The notes: generated from the sequence alone by a model not told the origin. A stretch of DNA of 64,000 nt from Cenococcum geophilum 1.58 (GCA_001692895.1 KV748179.1:4167222-4231221); one strand, 5' to 3'; shown: positions 45,703-58,103, numbered from the stretch's first letter. Numbers and translations: made by a program.

Positions 45703-46797
45703 TAATAGAATAAGGATAGAGTCTTAATAGAGCTTAAATACAATATACCTAAAGTAAGTCCTAGCCCTAACTATCGCTAAATTTATTATTAAAGTTCTTT
45801 AATAAGCTGTATTAGTACCTTTAATAGAGGCGCTAGAGGATGCGTATATTTATTATAAGAAGTTAAAATAATATAAGGGCAATCTTTAATATTATCTAGC
45901 TATATATAGTTAAACTCTATATTATATAGGGCTAGAACCCATTTCCTAAATTTTTAGACGTAGTTATAACCTAGATATATTATAGTTATATTATAGTTAT
46001 ATATCTATTATAATAACTTACTATAATTCTCTACTCTTTTTTCCCTATACTTTACTGCTATATAGGCTTCTAGAGTACCCTAATAGCCTTAGTTAAGTAA
46101 ATCTCTTAAATATTTTAATAAGTATTTTAAAACTAAAGAAAGAGACTTTTAATAGTATTTTGTATAGTTTTATATTTAACTTCCCTTAGTATAATATATG
46201 CTTACTATAGGTCTATCTATAAATAACTAGTTATAGCTTAGTTATAGTAGTAATATATTTAGAATCTATTAAATACTAATTATATACTTTATAATATAAA
46301 GATATAGCTTATAATTAGCACTTTACCCTATATAGGTAATCTAGTGCTAAAATATATAATAAATACTATTATAAAGCCTATATTTACATTAATAAGAATA
46401 AATAATATAAATAAATATCTTACGTATTTATATATCTTTATTTAATATTATTTTAATTTAATTCTATTAAATTACTAAGGAAATATATAAGAGTTTATGA
46501 CGTTTATATTATACTTTTTCTTATAATATATGTATTCTTTCCTACCCCTCTACTATAATTTACTTATAGTAAAAGTTTTATAGTTAAAGGTCTAAATATT
46601 TGCAATAAAACACGCCTAAATAAGATATCTATCTTCTAAAGTACTTATAGAGGCCAAGGAGAGGGTATATTATACTTATTTTATTTTTTAATATATATAA
46701 GTATTATATCTTTCTATATTAGAACCTAGTTATATATAGGATCTATCTAAAATATAATCTCTTATATTTTTTATCTATCTTAGTAATATTTTTATTA
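45703..46797. other. AT-rich unclassified DNA
   Basis: Continuation of the DNA to the left of Copia C. TpA-rich, no domain recognised. Contains short TATAGTTATAT direct repeats near 45,980-46,005. Confidence 0.3.
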
Positions 46798-46802
46798 TTT
46801 AG

Positions 46803-46988
46803 TATTAGAAACACAGGGTGACTCACCAATAACGACTACTCGAGTAGGGTTACAGTGATGTTGGTTAATTCTTATTAATAGGAATAAGGAAAGGGGTGAG
46901 GAACTTAAGGTTCCTTATTACGCTAGGGCCACGTTAACACATAACGGCAATATGCTTTATGCGATAGCAACTTGCCTTATTCCCGACA
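46803..46988 (-). repeat. Copia D 3' LTR (left)
   Basis: 186 bp, RIP-altered start TATTAG in place of TGTTGG, end CCCGACA. Confidence 0.83.
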
Positions 46989-47188
46989 CTAGCAACTCTT
47001 CTTTTTATGGTTGCTATATATATATATACAAACAGATAGTATATAATAATACTAGATAATATGTAATAAAACCAGATAATATATAACAAAACCAGACAAT
47101 ATACGACAATACGGTAGTTAGTAGAATTTAGTAGATAACGTAAAGACGGGTAGGCCGCTAAGACGCTAGTAGTAAGCGAGCTAATGGC

Positions 47189-47215
47189 GATTTTCCATAC
47201 CGGGCATGGAAAATC
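47189..47215. repeat. Dispersed hairpin repeat, copy in Copia D (best preserved)
   Basis: GATTTTCCAT-ACCGGGC-ATGGAAAATC, a perfect inverted repeat. The upstream side has GGCCGCTAAGACGCTAGTAG and AAGCGAGCTAATGGC. Downstream, a second conserved box at 47278-47332 (ACTTTAACCGGCGGTC core) is shared with 60821-60876 in the Gypsy element at the right end. Confidence 0.62.
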
Positions 47216-50200
47216 CTAATTAGTTAGTAGAAGTCCACACCGCTACCTAAATTAATTAGGCGTGGCGCTCTTAGCAAGGATCTAACTAATTAAACAACTT
47301 TAACCGGCGGTCGAAGTTCTATAAGATCTTAACTTCTCTAAATTTCCCTCTTAACCTAACCTTTAACTTATATATGTAGAGTATTTATATTAATAAACGT
47401 CTCTAATGCCTTATTTAGGTTTACCTTCATTATCGCATCTACTAGGTTATCTTAGCTATTAATCTATCGGATCTTAAAGAGTTCTTAACGCTTATAGGAC
47501 TGCTAAAGTACTATAATATTAATTATAAGATGCTTCTCCTTTATAGTACTAAGCTTAACTAAACACTTATAGAGGGAATATAAGTCGGTATATATAATTA
47601 TAGGGATAGCGGGAAGTTTAAGCTAGTCTATAATTATCTTAAGGGTAGTTCTAATTATAATTGCTATATTAACTCCGCCGACCATTTTATATATCTCTAA
47701 CGCTAAAATACTTTAAATAACGTACTTGCTCTTAGTTAAGCTCTAATAAATAAGGTTGCCATAGATTATAAAGTTATTCTCTTTAATAGATTTGTTTGTA
47801 ATAATAATCTTATATCCTAGCTAGGAGCTAAAATCTTTATTATTTATAAATAATCTATTAATAAATATAAAGAGCTTAGCGGTAGGAAGGTTAATAGGCA
47901 CGTAAAGTAGTCCCCTATTAAGATAGTTTATTTACTAGAAAAGATGCTTATTTAGGGTAAGAATATTATCCTTAATTAGTTCTTAGTATTAAGCGGCAAT
48001 AGAGAGATTAAAGGAAGCCTTAGGTTAATAGATAGAAGCTATATAAGCTCCGCGAGCGCGTTGCTCCACGTATCCTTACTTTAGAGAATTAACNTTAANA
48101 ANNTTAATNTTCTTACCTTAACCCTTCTAGCGTAGAGCAATGGAGCCCTTATTTAGGGAGAGGATACATCCATTAAAGAGTAATAGTATTACTAAGTTAA
48201 GTCTTTCTTTTGGCTTTGCTATAAGGTTTGCCTTTACTAGCTTATCTTCTTTAAGAGCTAAGAATTAGTTATCTCCTAAAATAATTATATCGTCCGTTTA
48301 TATGCTAATGATTCTGAATAGAGTTCCTATAGTTATAATAAGGAAGCAGGGATTAAATATAGAAGTAGTTATTAAAAGCTTCTCCTTGTGGTGCTTGCTA
48401 TAGGTAGCCTACTAATAAGTTCCTACCTCTGCGATTCTATATAATGGCTTAAGTATAACTATAATTGTATCCTTAGGATATTGGTGACAAATTTGCTCTG
48501 GAAGGTATGCTAGTATTAAGCGCTAAAGGCGCGTCTCTAATTAGGTATAGGCCTAAGTAATATCTTATAGGTAAACTGCCATCCTATTCTTTATTAAGGA
48601 GGGAGCTAGCGTAATAATAACTCGTTAACTAGCTCGTTAAATTATAAGGGATTGCGTAAGGATTACTTCCTTACCATTATTATTATAACCTTAAATAACT
48701 AGCCTTAACTTCTTAAATAGGGTATTAGTAGCTTTGCCTTTAATCTTATTAACCATTCTTAACTTAAATATACGGACTCTATTGAACTTAATAGGGTTAT
48801 ATTTCTTAAATTTAAAGACTCCTCTTATAATAAGACCGTCGATCTCCTATTTGTTAGATACTTAAAAAAAAGCTCTTAGAGTTATAATACGGCCTTCCTT
48901 TTAAAGCTATTTTATAAGTTTAAAGTTAGCCTTCTCTTTAGCTGTTATAAAGGCCATTAATAGTTTATCTCTATTCTTAATAGCGGTAATAAATTACTCT
49001 TTAAAATTAATAAGATATTAGCAATTTTGTAATCTCTTTAGGTGACCTCTACCGCGTCATAGTTGCGGTATATCTACTACAATTATATTAGAATTGCCTT
49101 CGCCTTTTAAAGCACGTTAATTATAATTCTCCTTTAGGGTATTCTCTAGGGTATCCTATAAAGGCTCGGAGCTATTATCCCTATAGTAGGGCTTAATAAT
49201 AATTAAGTGGAATTAAGTAGGTCTATAGGGCATCTAAAGAGTATAAGTTTAACTATTAATTATAATAAGTTTATATAGGCCTAACTATCCTCCCTTTTTA
49301 CGCCATACGCGTACCTCCAATTGGAGTGGTAGATTAAGCGTAGTTAAGGTATTTAGGCTATTTCTTATTCCTAGTGCGTCGTTAACCTGGCGCGTGGCGT
49401 AAAGATATTATACCTCCTTTATTACCTTATAAATAGCCTTAGCTTATTACGCAATAGAGGGAGATAGTAGAGAATTGTTAGTTATTTAAGGGTAGGCGCT
49501 AAAGACTAGTAATGTAGGTATAAGCCTATCTAGGCCAGCGGTATCGTTAACAGCCTTAATAGCTATCTATAGGATAAGCTCTTCGCTAGTACCCTCTAGT
49601 TCTAAAGAAATAATCTTATATACGCGGCGTAATAGCATATAATATTGTTTTACTTTTTTAACACTTTTATATGCCTTAACGGGGACTTCCTTAACCTTAA
49701 TTATTATTGCCTTTACCTATTATTAAAACTCTATAGATAAGAAGTTCTTTTTTATATTATAAACGATTTAATTAGGGGGTCCTAGGTAGATATTAATCTA
49801 GCATAATTAAAGAGTATCCTATGCGTTCCTAGCTAACATATCTTTTAAAAAGCATGCGGCTTAGAAGGAGGTTAAGAAGTTAATAACTTAGAGTACTGGC
49901 TTGCCGCTAAGATATATAACATTTATAATAATATAGAAGTTAAAGTTGTAGTTATTTTTAAAAGTAAACTTAAATCGGCCAGGGGACTTCTAGTTCATTT
50001 AGTAGTAGTAGTAGTACTTTATAAGATGTTTAATTACCTTAACCTTAACTTTATAACCTACTCGCTAAAGGACCCTAAGTAATTAGTGAATAGATAGGTG
50101 GCTAAAACGACGGTGTAGTTAATGTAACTCTGACTTAGTTAGGTGGCTTTAAGTAATGCTCCTTTCTAGCTATTAAAGGAGCAACTAAGGGTGACCCTAC

Positions 50201-52879
50201 TTGCGTATAACGGGTATCCGACTATCTCCCTAGATAAGCATATTCTTAAGGTTATTAAGCTTAACACCTAATTTATTTATATTTTGGATGCAGAATAGGA
50301 ATAGGGTGTTTATGGGGATAATATAGAAAGTAATATATCCTAACGGGGTTTGGACCTTAATTGTGCTAAGAGAGATTATAGTACCCTTACTAAAGCGAAT
50401 TGTATATTAGCCTACTATTAATTAGTTAATTTAAACAGAGCTATTAAGCTGCTAAAGAGCTTAAACTTAAGGCTCTCCTACTATAGATACTCCTACGGCT
50501 CTAGTATCTGGCATAATGCTATAGAAGACATTTGCTAAGTATCTGTTATTAAAGGAGAACGCGGAACTTTCCTTTAGCTTATTAAAGATATCTAACTTTA
50601 TAATAGAATAGAGCGTAGATTAGTTATTAAGGATAGTGACGGTTTATATGCCATTTACCTTACTATACTTAGTGAAGTATTAGTTAAGAGAGTAGTCCTT
50701 AATTTCTATATCTATAAGGAGCTGTTTAGCCTCATTAACCTTACCCTTAAGATCTTCTTTGCCTTTATATTAAACTAGGAAGTTTTAGAAGTAGGCTATA
50801 GTAACCTTTTAGTTTCTAACGTTTTATACGCTCTAGCGAAACCTATTATATACCTCCTTTCGTCTATTAAGAGGGTATCTAGTTAACTAGCAATTTGGCT
50901 TCTTATAAACGTAGCACTTCTTCTAATAATTGCTTTAAAGTAAACCTCTATAAGGACCTCTATAATTGCCTTATAGTTAATATTAATTATACCCTTTACT
51001 ATATCCCCTACCACGTCCACTATATATTTAATTAGTTTAGTTATAATTATATTAGTCAGCCGGGTCGATTAAGGTAAGTTAGAGTTAGGCGTTAAATTGC
51101 TATACTTCTTAAGAGCGTAGAGCGGTACTAATAGAGGATCTTAATTAAGCATACACTCCTTTATAAGTACTTGCAGGGTTAAAGAGAGTAAGATTACATT
51201 TTTTTAATACCTTGGTATACGCTAATAACTTAATCGCGTAGGTTAAGGTCCTCTTAATATAATTCGGATAAACTACGCTAAATTATCTAAAGTTAATTAA
51301 AGAGCTTTTAAAGATAATTAAGCCGAGAGACACCTAGGTTTATAGCAATAATTCTTAGAAAGGTAGTCTCTCTCCACTCTAATATATATTACTGCTTATT
51401 CTCTTCTATTTTAAAGTAGCATCTTATCTCATATATTATTCGGTTAAAATTATATCCTTTTTCTACTAAATAATTATAATAGAAGGTACTGGCGCGGCCC
51501 TTAAGCATAACAAAATAGGCGTTATAATATTAGTTAGGTTCTAGTTTAACCTTCTAGTAATAGTTATAGAAGATACGTAGCTTTAAATTAAGGATATTAT
51601 ATAGTTCCCCGCTAAACTTCTTCTCCTAGTCCGTATAGAGCTTTATAAGCTCTATAAGTATTTTTAAGGTACCTCTAAGTAGTATTAAACCACGTTAAAA
51701 TTATATTAGAGATTAAGGTGGGGATTGCTTTATAGGCTATAGTAGAGATATAGGGCTTAGTAGAATATGGCGTAATACCTAATCTTCCTATAGTAGAGTT
51801 TAAAGGTTATTAAATCGCGAAGCAAGGGGATCTTGCGTTTACTCTTAAGGGGTAGTGGTTAACATTACTGGTTAAATTAGTGGATTCTGGGGAGCTGGAG
51901 ATAGAGGTAAAAGCAATAGATGCGGAACGTAAGAACTTATACCTAGAGTAATGGAATTAGAGCGCGTCTCTATTGGCGTATTATTTAGATTCTATTATAA
52001 GTTAAGCTTCCTTTTAGTGCGTAGTTAGTGCTTAACCTCTTATAGAGTCCATTTGTGCTCTTCTTTTACATTAATAACTTACTCCTGGATATTGTTTCTA
52101 ATAGCACCCCTATCTATAGGGACAAATACTCCATTCTCCTAAAGAAAGTTACGGAAGTCTTATATGATGTCCTTCTTCGCAAGAGCCTATATTTCCTTTG
52201 TCCGTCTAATAAAGTCCTCCTTTATATAACACTATAGCTTAGTATCGTTATATTTACTGTCTATATAGTATACTATATAGTATACTAAGAATCCGTTTAG
52301 GTCCTATTTCTTAGCGTTTATAGAGTTAATATCTATATCCTATATCTCCGGGTTAATGCTTTTCTTATACTTCTTTGGGTAGGTTAACGCCATAGTAGGT
52401 ATAAAATCGACGGGGTGTTATACGTTAAAGGTAGGTAGGGTTTTTTAGCTTTGTAGAATCTCGTAGGTTTACTATTAAAAGGTAGGCAATTAAGATATTG
52501 TTAACGCGTTTTAGACGTTGACTTTGGGACCATAGGTTTAGTAACACTTTTGACCTAAAGTACTCGACTAAATCTTTGTATATGTAGTTGTTTAACGCGT
52601 TTCAGACGTTGATTTTAGGACTATAGGTTTAGTAACACTTCTAACCTAAAGTACTTAACTAAATCTTCGTAAACGTGGTTGTTTTATATAATAAACGCAA
52701 CTTAGTATCTCCTAGTACTTAGTAACACTTCTATTACTAGTTTTCTGTAAGTCTAAGGTAGTATAGTATCGCCGAGATCCATTCCATATAAGCGCATATA
52801 GCACCCCTGTATAAGACTATCTCTTCTATTCGAAAACCTAGCTGCTCTATGGTTAACTATATATTTAACCACTAATTAG

Positions 52880-53065
52880 TATTAGAAATATAGGGTAACT
52901 TACTAATAATGACTACTCGAGTAGGGTTATAGTAATGTTGGTTAATTCTTGTTAATAGGAATAAGGAAAGGGGTGAGGAACTTAAGGTTCCTCACTACGC
53001 TAGGGCCACGTCGACACGTGACGGCAATATGCTTCATGCGACGGCAACTTGCCTCATTCCCAATA
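52880..53065 (-). repeat. Copia D 5' LTR (right)
   Basis: 186 bp; matches the left LTR with differences mostly of C/T and G/A type. Confidence 0.83.
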
Positions 53066-53070
53066 TTTAG

Positions 53071-53735
53071 CTATAGGCTAAATAAATCTATAATATATCT
53101 AACCCTATACTTAGAGAATATAAAATATTCTAATATCTCTTAACTAAATATAAGTCTTTTTACTATAAGCGATCTAGTTTATATAATTAATATTAAGCCT
53201 AGCTATATTATAGAAATAATTAGTTTATATATTATATATAGCTTATATTATAGAATTATACTTACTACTAGCGTTAAAAAAGAGGCATTAATAGATTATT
53301 ATAGCGTATTATTTAGAATTATATATTTTTATAATACTTCTAATATAAGCCGAATATATCCTAATTACTATCTTTAATATTTATATATATGCGTTCCTTC
53401 TATACCTATTACCCTTTATAAAAGAAGACTTTTTATAATTATTCTAAGTCTTTAATTAAGAACTACGTTACTCCTATTAATAGTAGTATAAAAGAACTAC
53501 CTAAGATAGGCTGGTACATAAGGGTATTTAAATTATATCTTAGATATATTATTAATCTATTCTAAATATATCTTTACGCACTTTAAGGTATTTATATATT
53601 ATTAGCTATTTTTAATACTAAAATTTTACGATCTTATATATACCAAAGGTAAAACAGTTATAATATTATTTAATCTAACGTGGCTTTAATATATTAATGC
53701 TAATAATTTTAAAGAATTTTATACTAAAAACTTAT
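53071..53735. other. AT-rich DNA up to a sharp composition boundary
   Basis: TpA-rich and featureless on both strands. Composition turns normal within a few tens of bases near 53,735. Confidence 0.35.
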
Positions 53736-53781
53736 TAGGTATGCGCGCACGGTGTTAAAGTTCATCTAGTGTAAGATTTTG

Positions 53782-54365
53782 CAACGTGGCGCATTTTAAC
53801 ACTCCCGGAGCTTTCGGCAACACTCTCCGAGCTCCAGACTCACCTTGAAGGAAGATGCCGCGAGCATTAAAGCCAAGATGATCGAGCGCGAACAGCTCCT
53901 TCTCATCTACTCCCAAATCTCCCTCCAGTTTATCGACCTCCACGACCGTGCCGGTCGCATGCATGCCAAAGGCACGATTCGCCAGCCACTTCGCTGGCAA
54001 AACGCTCGTCGCTTCTTCTACTGGCGCCTCCGCTCCTCAAGCGCATGGCTACTGCTGCTCCTCACCACACCGGCTCATCTAGTCTCGGCCCCACGACTCA
54101 TGTCTGTGGTCTCGGGATACTGAAGGCTTGGAGCAATATCCCGGCTTTCGGGAAGGATGATATGGGTGTTGCGGTGTGGTATGGGGAGAACAGGAAGGAG
54201 GTGCATCAGAAGGTAGAGATGTTGAGGAGGGAGAGTGTCGCCATGGAGGCGGTGGGCTTGTTAAGGGAGGATAGAGAGGGTGGTCTGAAGGGTATTGTGC
54301 AGATGCTTGCAACGCTGCCGACGGCGGAAAAGGAGGAAGTGCTTAGGGCGCTCTCTAGGGCATAG
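53782..54365 (+). pseudogene. Acetyl-CoA carboxylase C-terminal fragment, broken
   Basis: Acetyl-CoA carboxylase makes malonyl-CoA for fatty acid synthesis in the cytosol. Here only the last ~190 codons of the carboxyltransferase end remain. From 53,845 the frame reads YSQISLQFIDLHDRAGRM, then RRFFYWRLR (near 54,009-54,035), hallmarks of the eukaryotic ACC C-terminus. A different frame, from the LLKRMATAA block at about 54,036, carries on with AW-x-x-I-P-x-F, VWYGENRKEVHQKVE and NREGGLKG-like REGGLKG to TAG at 54363-54365. The frame change sits where the conserved R-R-L-N-E-E-Y segment is missing, so a small deletion shifted the frame. A second frame change is likely near 53,840. The rest of the ~2,200-residue protein is absent, since AT-rich DNA begins about 60 bp upstream. 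It is a decayed partial copy, not the organism's only ACC, and it is not RIP-altered. Confidence 0.85.
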
Positions 54366-55418
54366 GGGTTTTGATGAAATTGTACATACTTTTTGGGAGT
54401 TCGGATGGTTTAAAGGGTTTTTTTTAATGGCTGTTCTGTTCATTGCGGTGCAGCGTTCTTGATTTCAAATGTGCACAAGAGAGGAGAGATTAGATAAGTG
54501 TACTCTTTAGAGAAATTATCTTCATTCCTGCTATATTGTCCAGCTTGCTTACGTGCGACTGACCTGCTATCTCTGCCGTTGTTGAATGTGACGATAGGAC
54601 TGTTCCTCTGGTGACTGCAGACTTGGTGTATATATACTCGTTCATTCACTCTGTACTCGGTAAGAAGTAAGTTGACGATGACTACTCTCAATACCTAAGT
54701 AGAATGTTTACTAGTTTCCCCAGTCAAATGCATCCCAACCTCATAGGCTCGAGGCTATCGCAAGGCTGAAATGTGGCGCAATTTGCTCCCGCAGACACCT
54801 TAGCCATCTACCTCAAGTGCTGGCAAGGCTGAGCAAATGACCTTCACGTCAAGCAACTTTCTCCAAATCCAGTTTGAGTGATTCCGATAAAGAGCCAGTC
54901 AGTTATTATGGACGGAATGCGACTATTTCCATTAGGTAATCCATGGATGGATTCTGGTAGCAAGAAGGAGCAGCCGAGGCTGGCCAAAGTAGAGAAGGGT
55001 GATGGTTATCAGGGCAAATCTGCCGGGCCATACGGGTATTGCGGGCGGTCAGATTCTCGGCAGAGGGACTTCGAGAGCTCGGGGCTCGAGCACCGGCCGG
55101 TTTTGGAGAGTAGGGATTCAGAGGAGTCGATGGAAGGGGCCACAAACCGCTAACATGGGCAGTATACTTCCTCAGTGAACTTAAAAACCTCCTCGGTGAA
55201 CTCGACCGTCGAGTTAGCCCCACAATTGGGGATAAAGGAGGTAGTGAGTTTCAAATTGTACATTCAGGATAGGTTGCCGTTAACCATAGCACACAGATCC
55301 CAAACGAGCAGAGGCGGACGAGTATCACCAAGTATCGGTTCCACTAACACACTCTCCACTTACTCCCTCTTTATCTAGCTACCAGTCCCGCGTTATATCT
55401 CAATCTACTTACCCCAAA
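54366..55418. other. Intergenic, no gene recognised
   Basis: Normal composition. Short open frames (for example 54878-55153 plus, 54906-55223 minus) lack an ATG in good context or recognisable motifs and overlap each other. An LTR-like stretch at 54580-54692 was not accepted. A pyrimidine-rich leader precedes the ATG at 55419. Confidence 0.4.
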
Positions 55419-57244
55419 ATGCTTTCCCCACCTCTTGCATTTTCATATCCACCTCCGACCCTGGTCCCTCCTCTGGGGTACCCTCAATTTACTACTACTA
55501 TAAACTTAGGTCCGAATTTCAGCGTATACCGATCCTCTAGAAATCTGCGGGATCTCATCAAGCGGATACGCATCATGGAGGATCGCATCATGTGGGAACG
55601 CATCATGGAGGATCGCATTATGTGGGAACGCATCATGTGGGAACGCATCATGGGGGATCGCATCATGTGGGGGCGCAACTCAGTACGTTATGATAAGGGG
55701 GGCCCCAATTCAGGAAGGAGGGTTCTAATTGATGGAATTGAGCAGAAACTAATGCATTACGGTATGCATTCCTCGAAGGGCAACGATCTTCATGTCTTCT
55801 TGCAACGGTCACTGCAGAAAATCCACCTAGTAAATGTCGAAGCATGGAGAATGTCCAAAGGGAGGAATAGCCGACCTCCACCCCAGCTGTCCTCGGCGGG
55901 TATGAGCGGTATCTCGGAGAAGAGTACCGTCTTCAGCAGTTCGAAGTCAATGAATTTGATTTACTGAAGGAAATTTTAAACCTATCGAATCCTACCGTTA
56001 CCGCTATTGACAGAAGCGCGATAGGACGAGCTCAAGTGTCACATTGGAAAGAAGTCGCAGGTCGCAGTAAGGCATGGAAGAGAGCTCCATTTGGCAAACT
56101 ACGGGGTGGCTACATTCGATGCGGGGGAAGATGGATTCCAATGTCGGTAGAGGGACAGTACATCTTCGGAGGAGTTTTCGATCCGGCAATTCCTGCGCAG
56201 CTCCTTCACCAAGGGAAATATCGAGCTGCCGGGGCATTCCGACCTCTAAAACGGCAAAGGTCCTGGCAACACCAGCACAAGAGCCGTTTAGAGAAGGTTA
56301 CAGTCACTGAAGCTATGCATGACGCAGACAGCAGCAGGGATAGCGAGGGAGTTGGCTTTGGAAGTTGTCCCTTTCCCAGTCGATCTGACCCACGGCTACC
56401 GAGCTTGGAGCTCTCTGAAATCTATCTTGTCGTGGAGGAAGGCCGAAAAAGATACCGAACTGTCCTGCACTACAAGCATGTCATGCAGGGTCTTCAATCA
56501 ACTAATGCACAAGATGTGGAGACGCCTGTTAGATCGACTTCACCAAATGGGAGAAACCGGACTTACAAAGAAACGTTTCCGGCCCTTTCACCGAGAGCCA
56601 GAAATACGGTGAGAAAGGACAAGCGCTCAGTCAGGCGTCCGCTCTACTCTGAAGTTCTCTGCCCAAAAGCAAAACGATCGCCACCTATCGATGACAGATA
56701 CATAAGAAAGACCCAGAACGACGACTATTTGCTGCATTGTCTTCTGCAAAAAATGGCTACTTGGACTTCGGATTTTCAGCAATTTCAGAAACAGCTTTTG
56801 GAGGCTTTACGCAATGACGGTATGGCCCATGGTTTGGAGAAGACCGGAGATGACTTTCGCTCCAAGATCTTGCGGGGTCAGCTCCCTACGGTCGGGCAAG
56901 AATTCGATATTGAGAAGCTAAGGAATGGTGAGCGAATCCCTGCGTCGCAGCACCAAGCACAAAGTAACATAATACTTGCTACCACACCGCCAAAGAAGAA
57001 AGAAAAGAAGGAAAGAAGCATTGAAGAGCAGGAGAGGAGGCGTGAGCGCCAGCGATTGAAGCGGCAGAATGAGAGGGCTGAAAGAGCTGCAATAAAAGAA
57101 ACCCAAAAAGTACAAGGGGTGAATGCTAGTGCAGGCCACGTTGGCCAACCTGCGCGAGCTTCACCCACGCTCGGTCTTCCAATTGCTTTCTCATCCACGC
57201 TCAGTCTTCCAATTGCTTTCTCACCCACTGTGTGGAGCAGGTGA
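55419..57244 (+). CDS. Unknown protein, probable two-exon gene, ~566 aa
   Basis: Proposed model: exon 1 55419-55761, intron 55762-55886 (donor GTATGC, acceptor CCCCAG), exon 2 55887-57244; phases agree and the joined frame is open. Exon 2 alone gives an open frame of 457 codons from 55,871 to TGA 57242-57244, so it is certainly more than a chance frame. The first ATG in exon 2 is at 56141, which would give 367 aa if exon 1 is wrong. Exon 1 begins after a pyrimidine-rich leader, has a proline-rich N-terminus and a seven-fold RIMxxR repeat. Exon 2 has an aromatic/glycine-rich part (GGYIRCGGRW), then a Lys/Arg/Glu-rich coiled-coil-like stretch (PPKKKEKKERSIEEQERRR) suggestive of a nuclear or nucleic-acid-bound protein, and ends in a doubled LPIAFS repeat. 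No family recognised. Normal composition. Confidence 0.45.
55569..55673. repeat. 15-bp coding repeat, 7 units
   Basis: Seven units of CGCATCATGGAGGAT / CGCATCATGTGGGAA, in frame with the 55419 ATG and encoding alternating RIMED and RIMWE. A multiple of three, so length changes would keep the frame. Confidence 0.9.
57162..57221. repeat. 30-bp direct repeat, 2 units, in the 3' end of the gene
   Basis: Two 30-bp units with the core CTTCCAATTGCTTTCTCA; in frame, giving the doubled LPIAFS near the C-terminus. Confidence 0.85.
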
Positions 57245-57400
57245 TTGGTTAGTTTCGATGTTTTTGGAGGTCTGATATATCTGGGGAATAAGAGTCTTCG
57301 CAGGGGGTTCCTTACAGAAGTTATAACTAGTGTAAATAAATTGTGTATGCTGTATTTGCTATAATTGTAACTGTACACGCTTGCGATGGCCTGTAGAGCT

Positions 57401-57988
57401 TCAGCAGCTCTTAGCGAGTCCGATAGTAATACCAACCTCCATGGCCAAAGGCATGAATACAATGAAAACGTCAACCGTGTCCCGGGCAAGCACACCGCCA
57501 ACAAGGAAGCCCATCAACCCACAGGCGGCCAGAAGTCGTAAATATGTTTCCCTCCACCTCAAATTCGCGAGGAAGCAGTTGAGACACCAGTAATAGCCGA
57601 ATATACATAAAATTACTCCAGCAATAACGCTATAAGACGAAGACATCCAATCGCATGCTCGTAAAAGAGTGCTGTTGAAGGTTGTCGGGGTTTGGAGACC
57701 CTGGTATACCTTATCAACGATTTCTCGAACCTCTTCATCTATATAGCTCGTCGTCTTCAGTCCATCATTCAGACAGCTCCGCAAGACGATAGTGCCAAGG
57801 CTGAACGCCCATGAGCATGCGGCGAGCCGAACATTTGGACACGCTGTATTTCCCTTTGATGGCAGGCTAACTGGAGTTATTGACAATGTTAGCCGACTTC
57901 ATCTCTCAAAGTTATCGACGGCTTCATGCTCACCGTCGTTGTCCTTCGGTACGCCGATAGTTTCTGAGGAGGCCTTCTCGGGGGCCAT
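57401..57988 (-). CDS. Small multi-span membrane protein, two exons, 174 aa
   Basis: Exon 1 57934-57988 (ATG at 57988 on the minus strand, MAPEKASSETIGVPKDND), intron 57871-57933, exon 2 57401-57870, TGA at 57401-57403. The intron is textbook fungal: donor GTGAGC, branch GCTAAC, acceptor CAG, 63 nt, with matching phase, which makes this model the best supported in the window. The protein has a short hydrophilic N-terminus, then CSWAFSLGTIVLRSC (possibly membrane-associated), an acidic/helical middle (IDEEVREIVDKVYQGLQ), and three clear hydrophobic spans: around SVIAGVILCIFGYYW, LLAACGLMGFLVGG and VFIVFMPLAMEVGITI. No signal peptide or known domain. It is divergent from the 58208 gene, with 219 bp between the two starts. 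Function unknown. Confidence 0.62.
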
Positions 57989-58103
57989 ATCCACCAACTC
58001 GCGTAGTACCCTCGAACTCCTGCTGGTAAATCTGGTAATGATTGACGTCTCCAGAAGTCTTGAACAAAGAGCGGCTGAGTAAATATCTAATTAGTATATC
58101 GAC

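Larger units (their letters stand above)
46803..53065 (-). mobile_element. Copia D LTR retrotransposon, fossil
   Basis: Left LTR 46803-46988 and right LTR 52880-53065 (both 186 bp), target duplication TTTAG at 46798-46802 and 53066-53070. It is a sister of Copia C in the same orientation; the same internal blocks are found in the same order, with gag starting at about 52,393. The leader before gag (about 52,497-52,680) contains an 80-bp tandem duplication with GTTTAGTAACACTT in each copy. Several undetermined bases lie near 48,094-48,109. RIP-altered, many breaks. Confidence 0.86.

Noticed and set aside
54580-54692. LTR-like segment beginning TGTTGAATGTGAC with a TATATATA box
   Set aside because: Flanks do not match as a target duplication and no partner LTR was found.
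54878-55223. Frames on both strands in the intergenic region
   Set aside because: No good ATG context, no motifs, overlapping each other.
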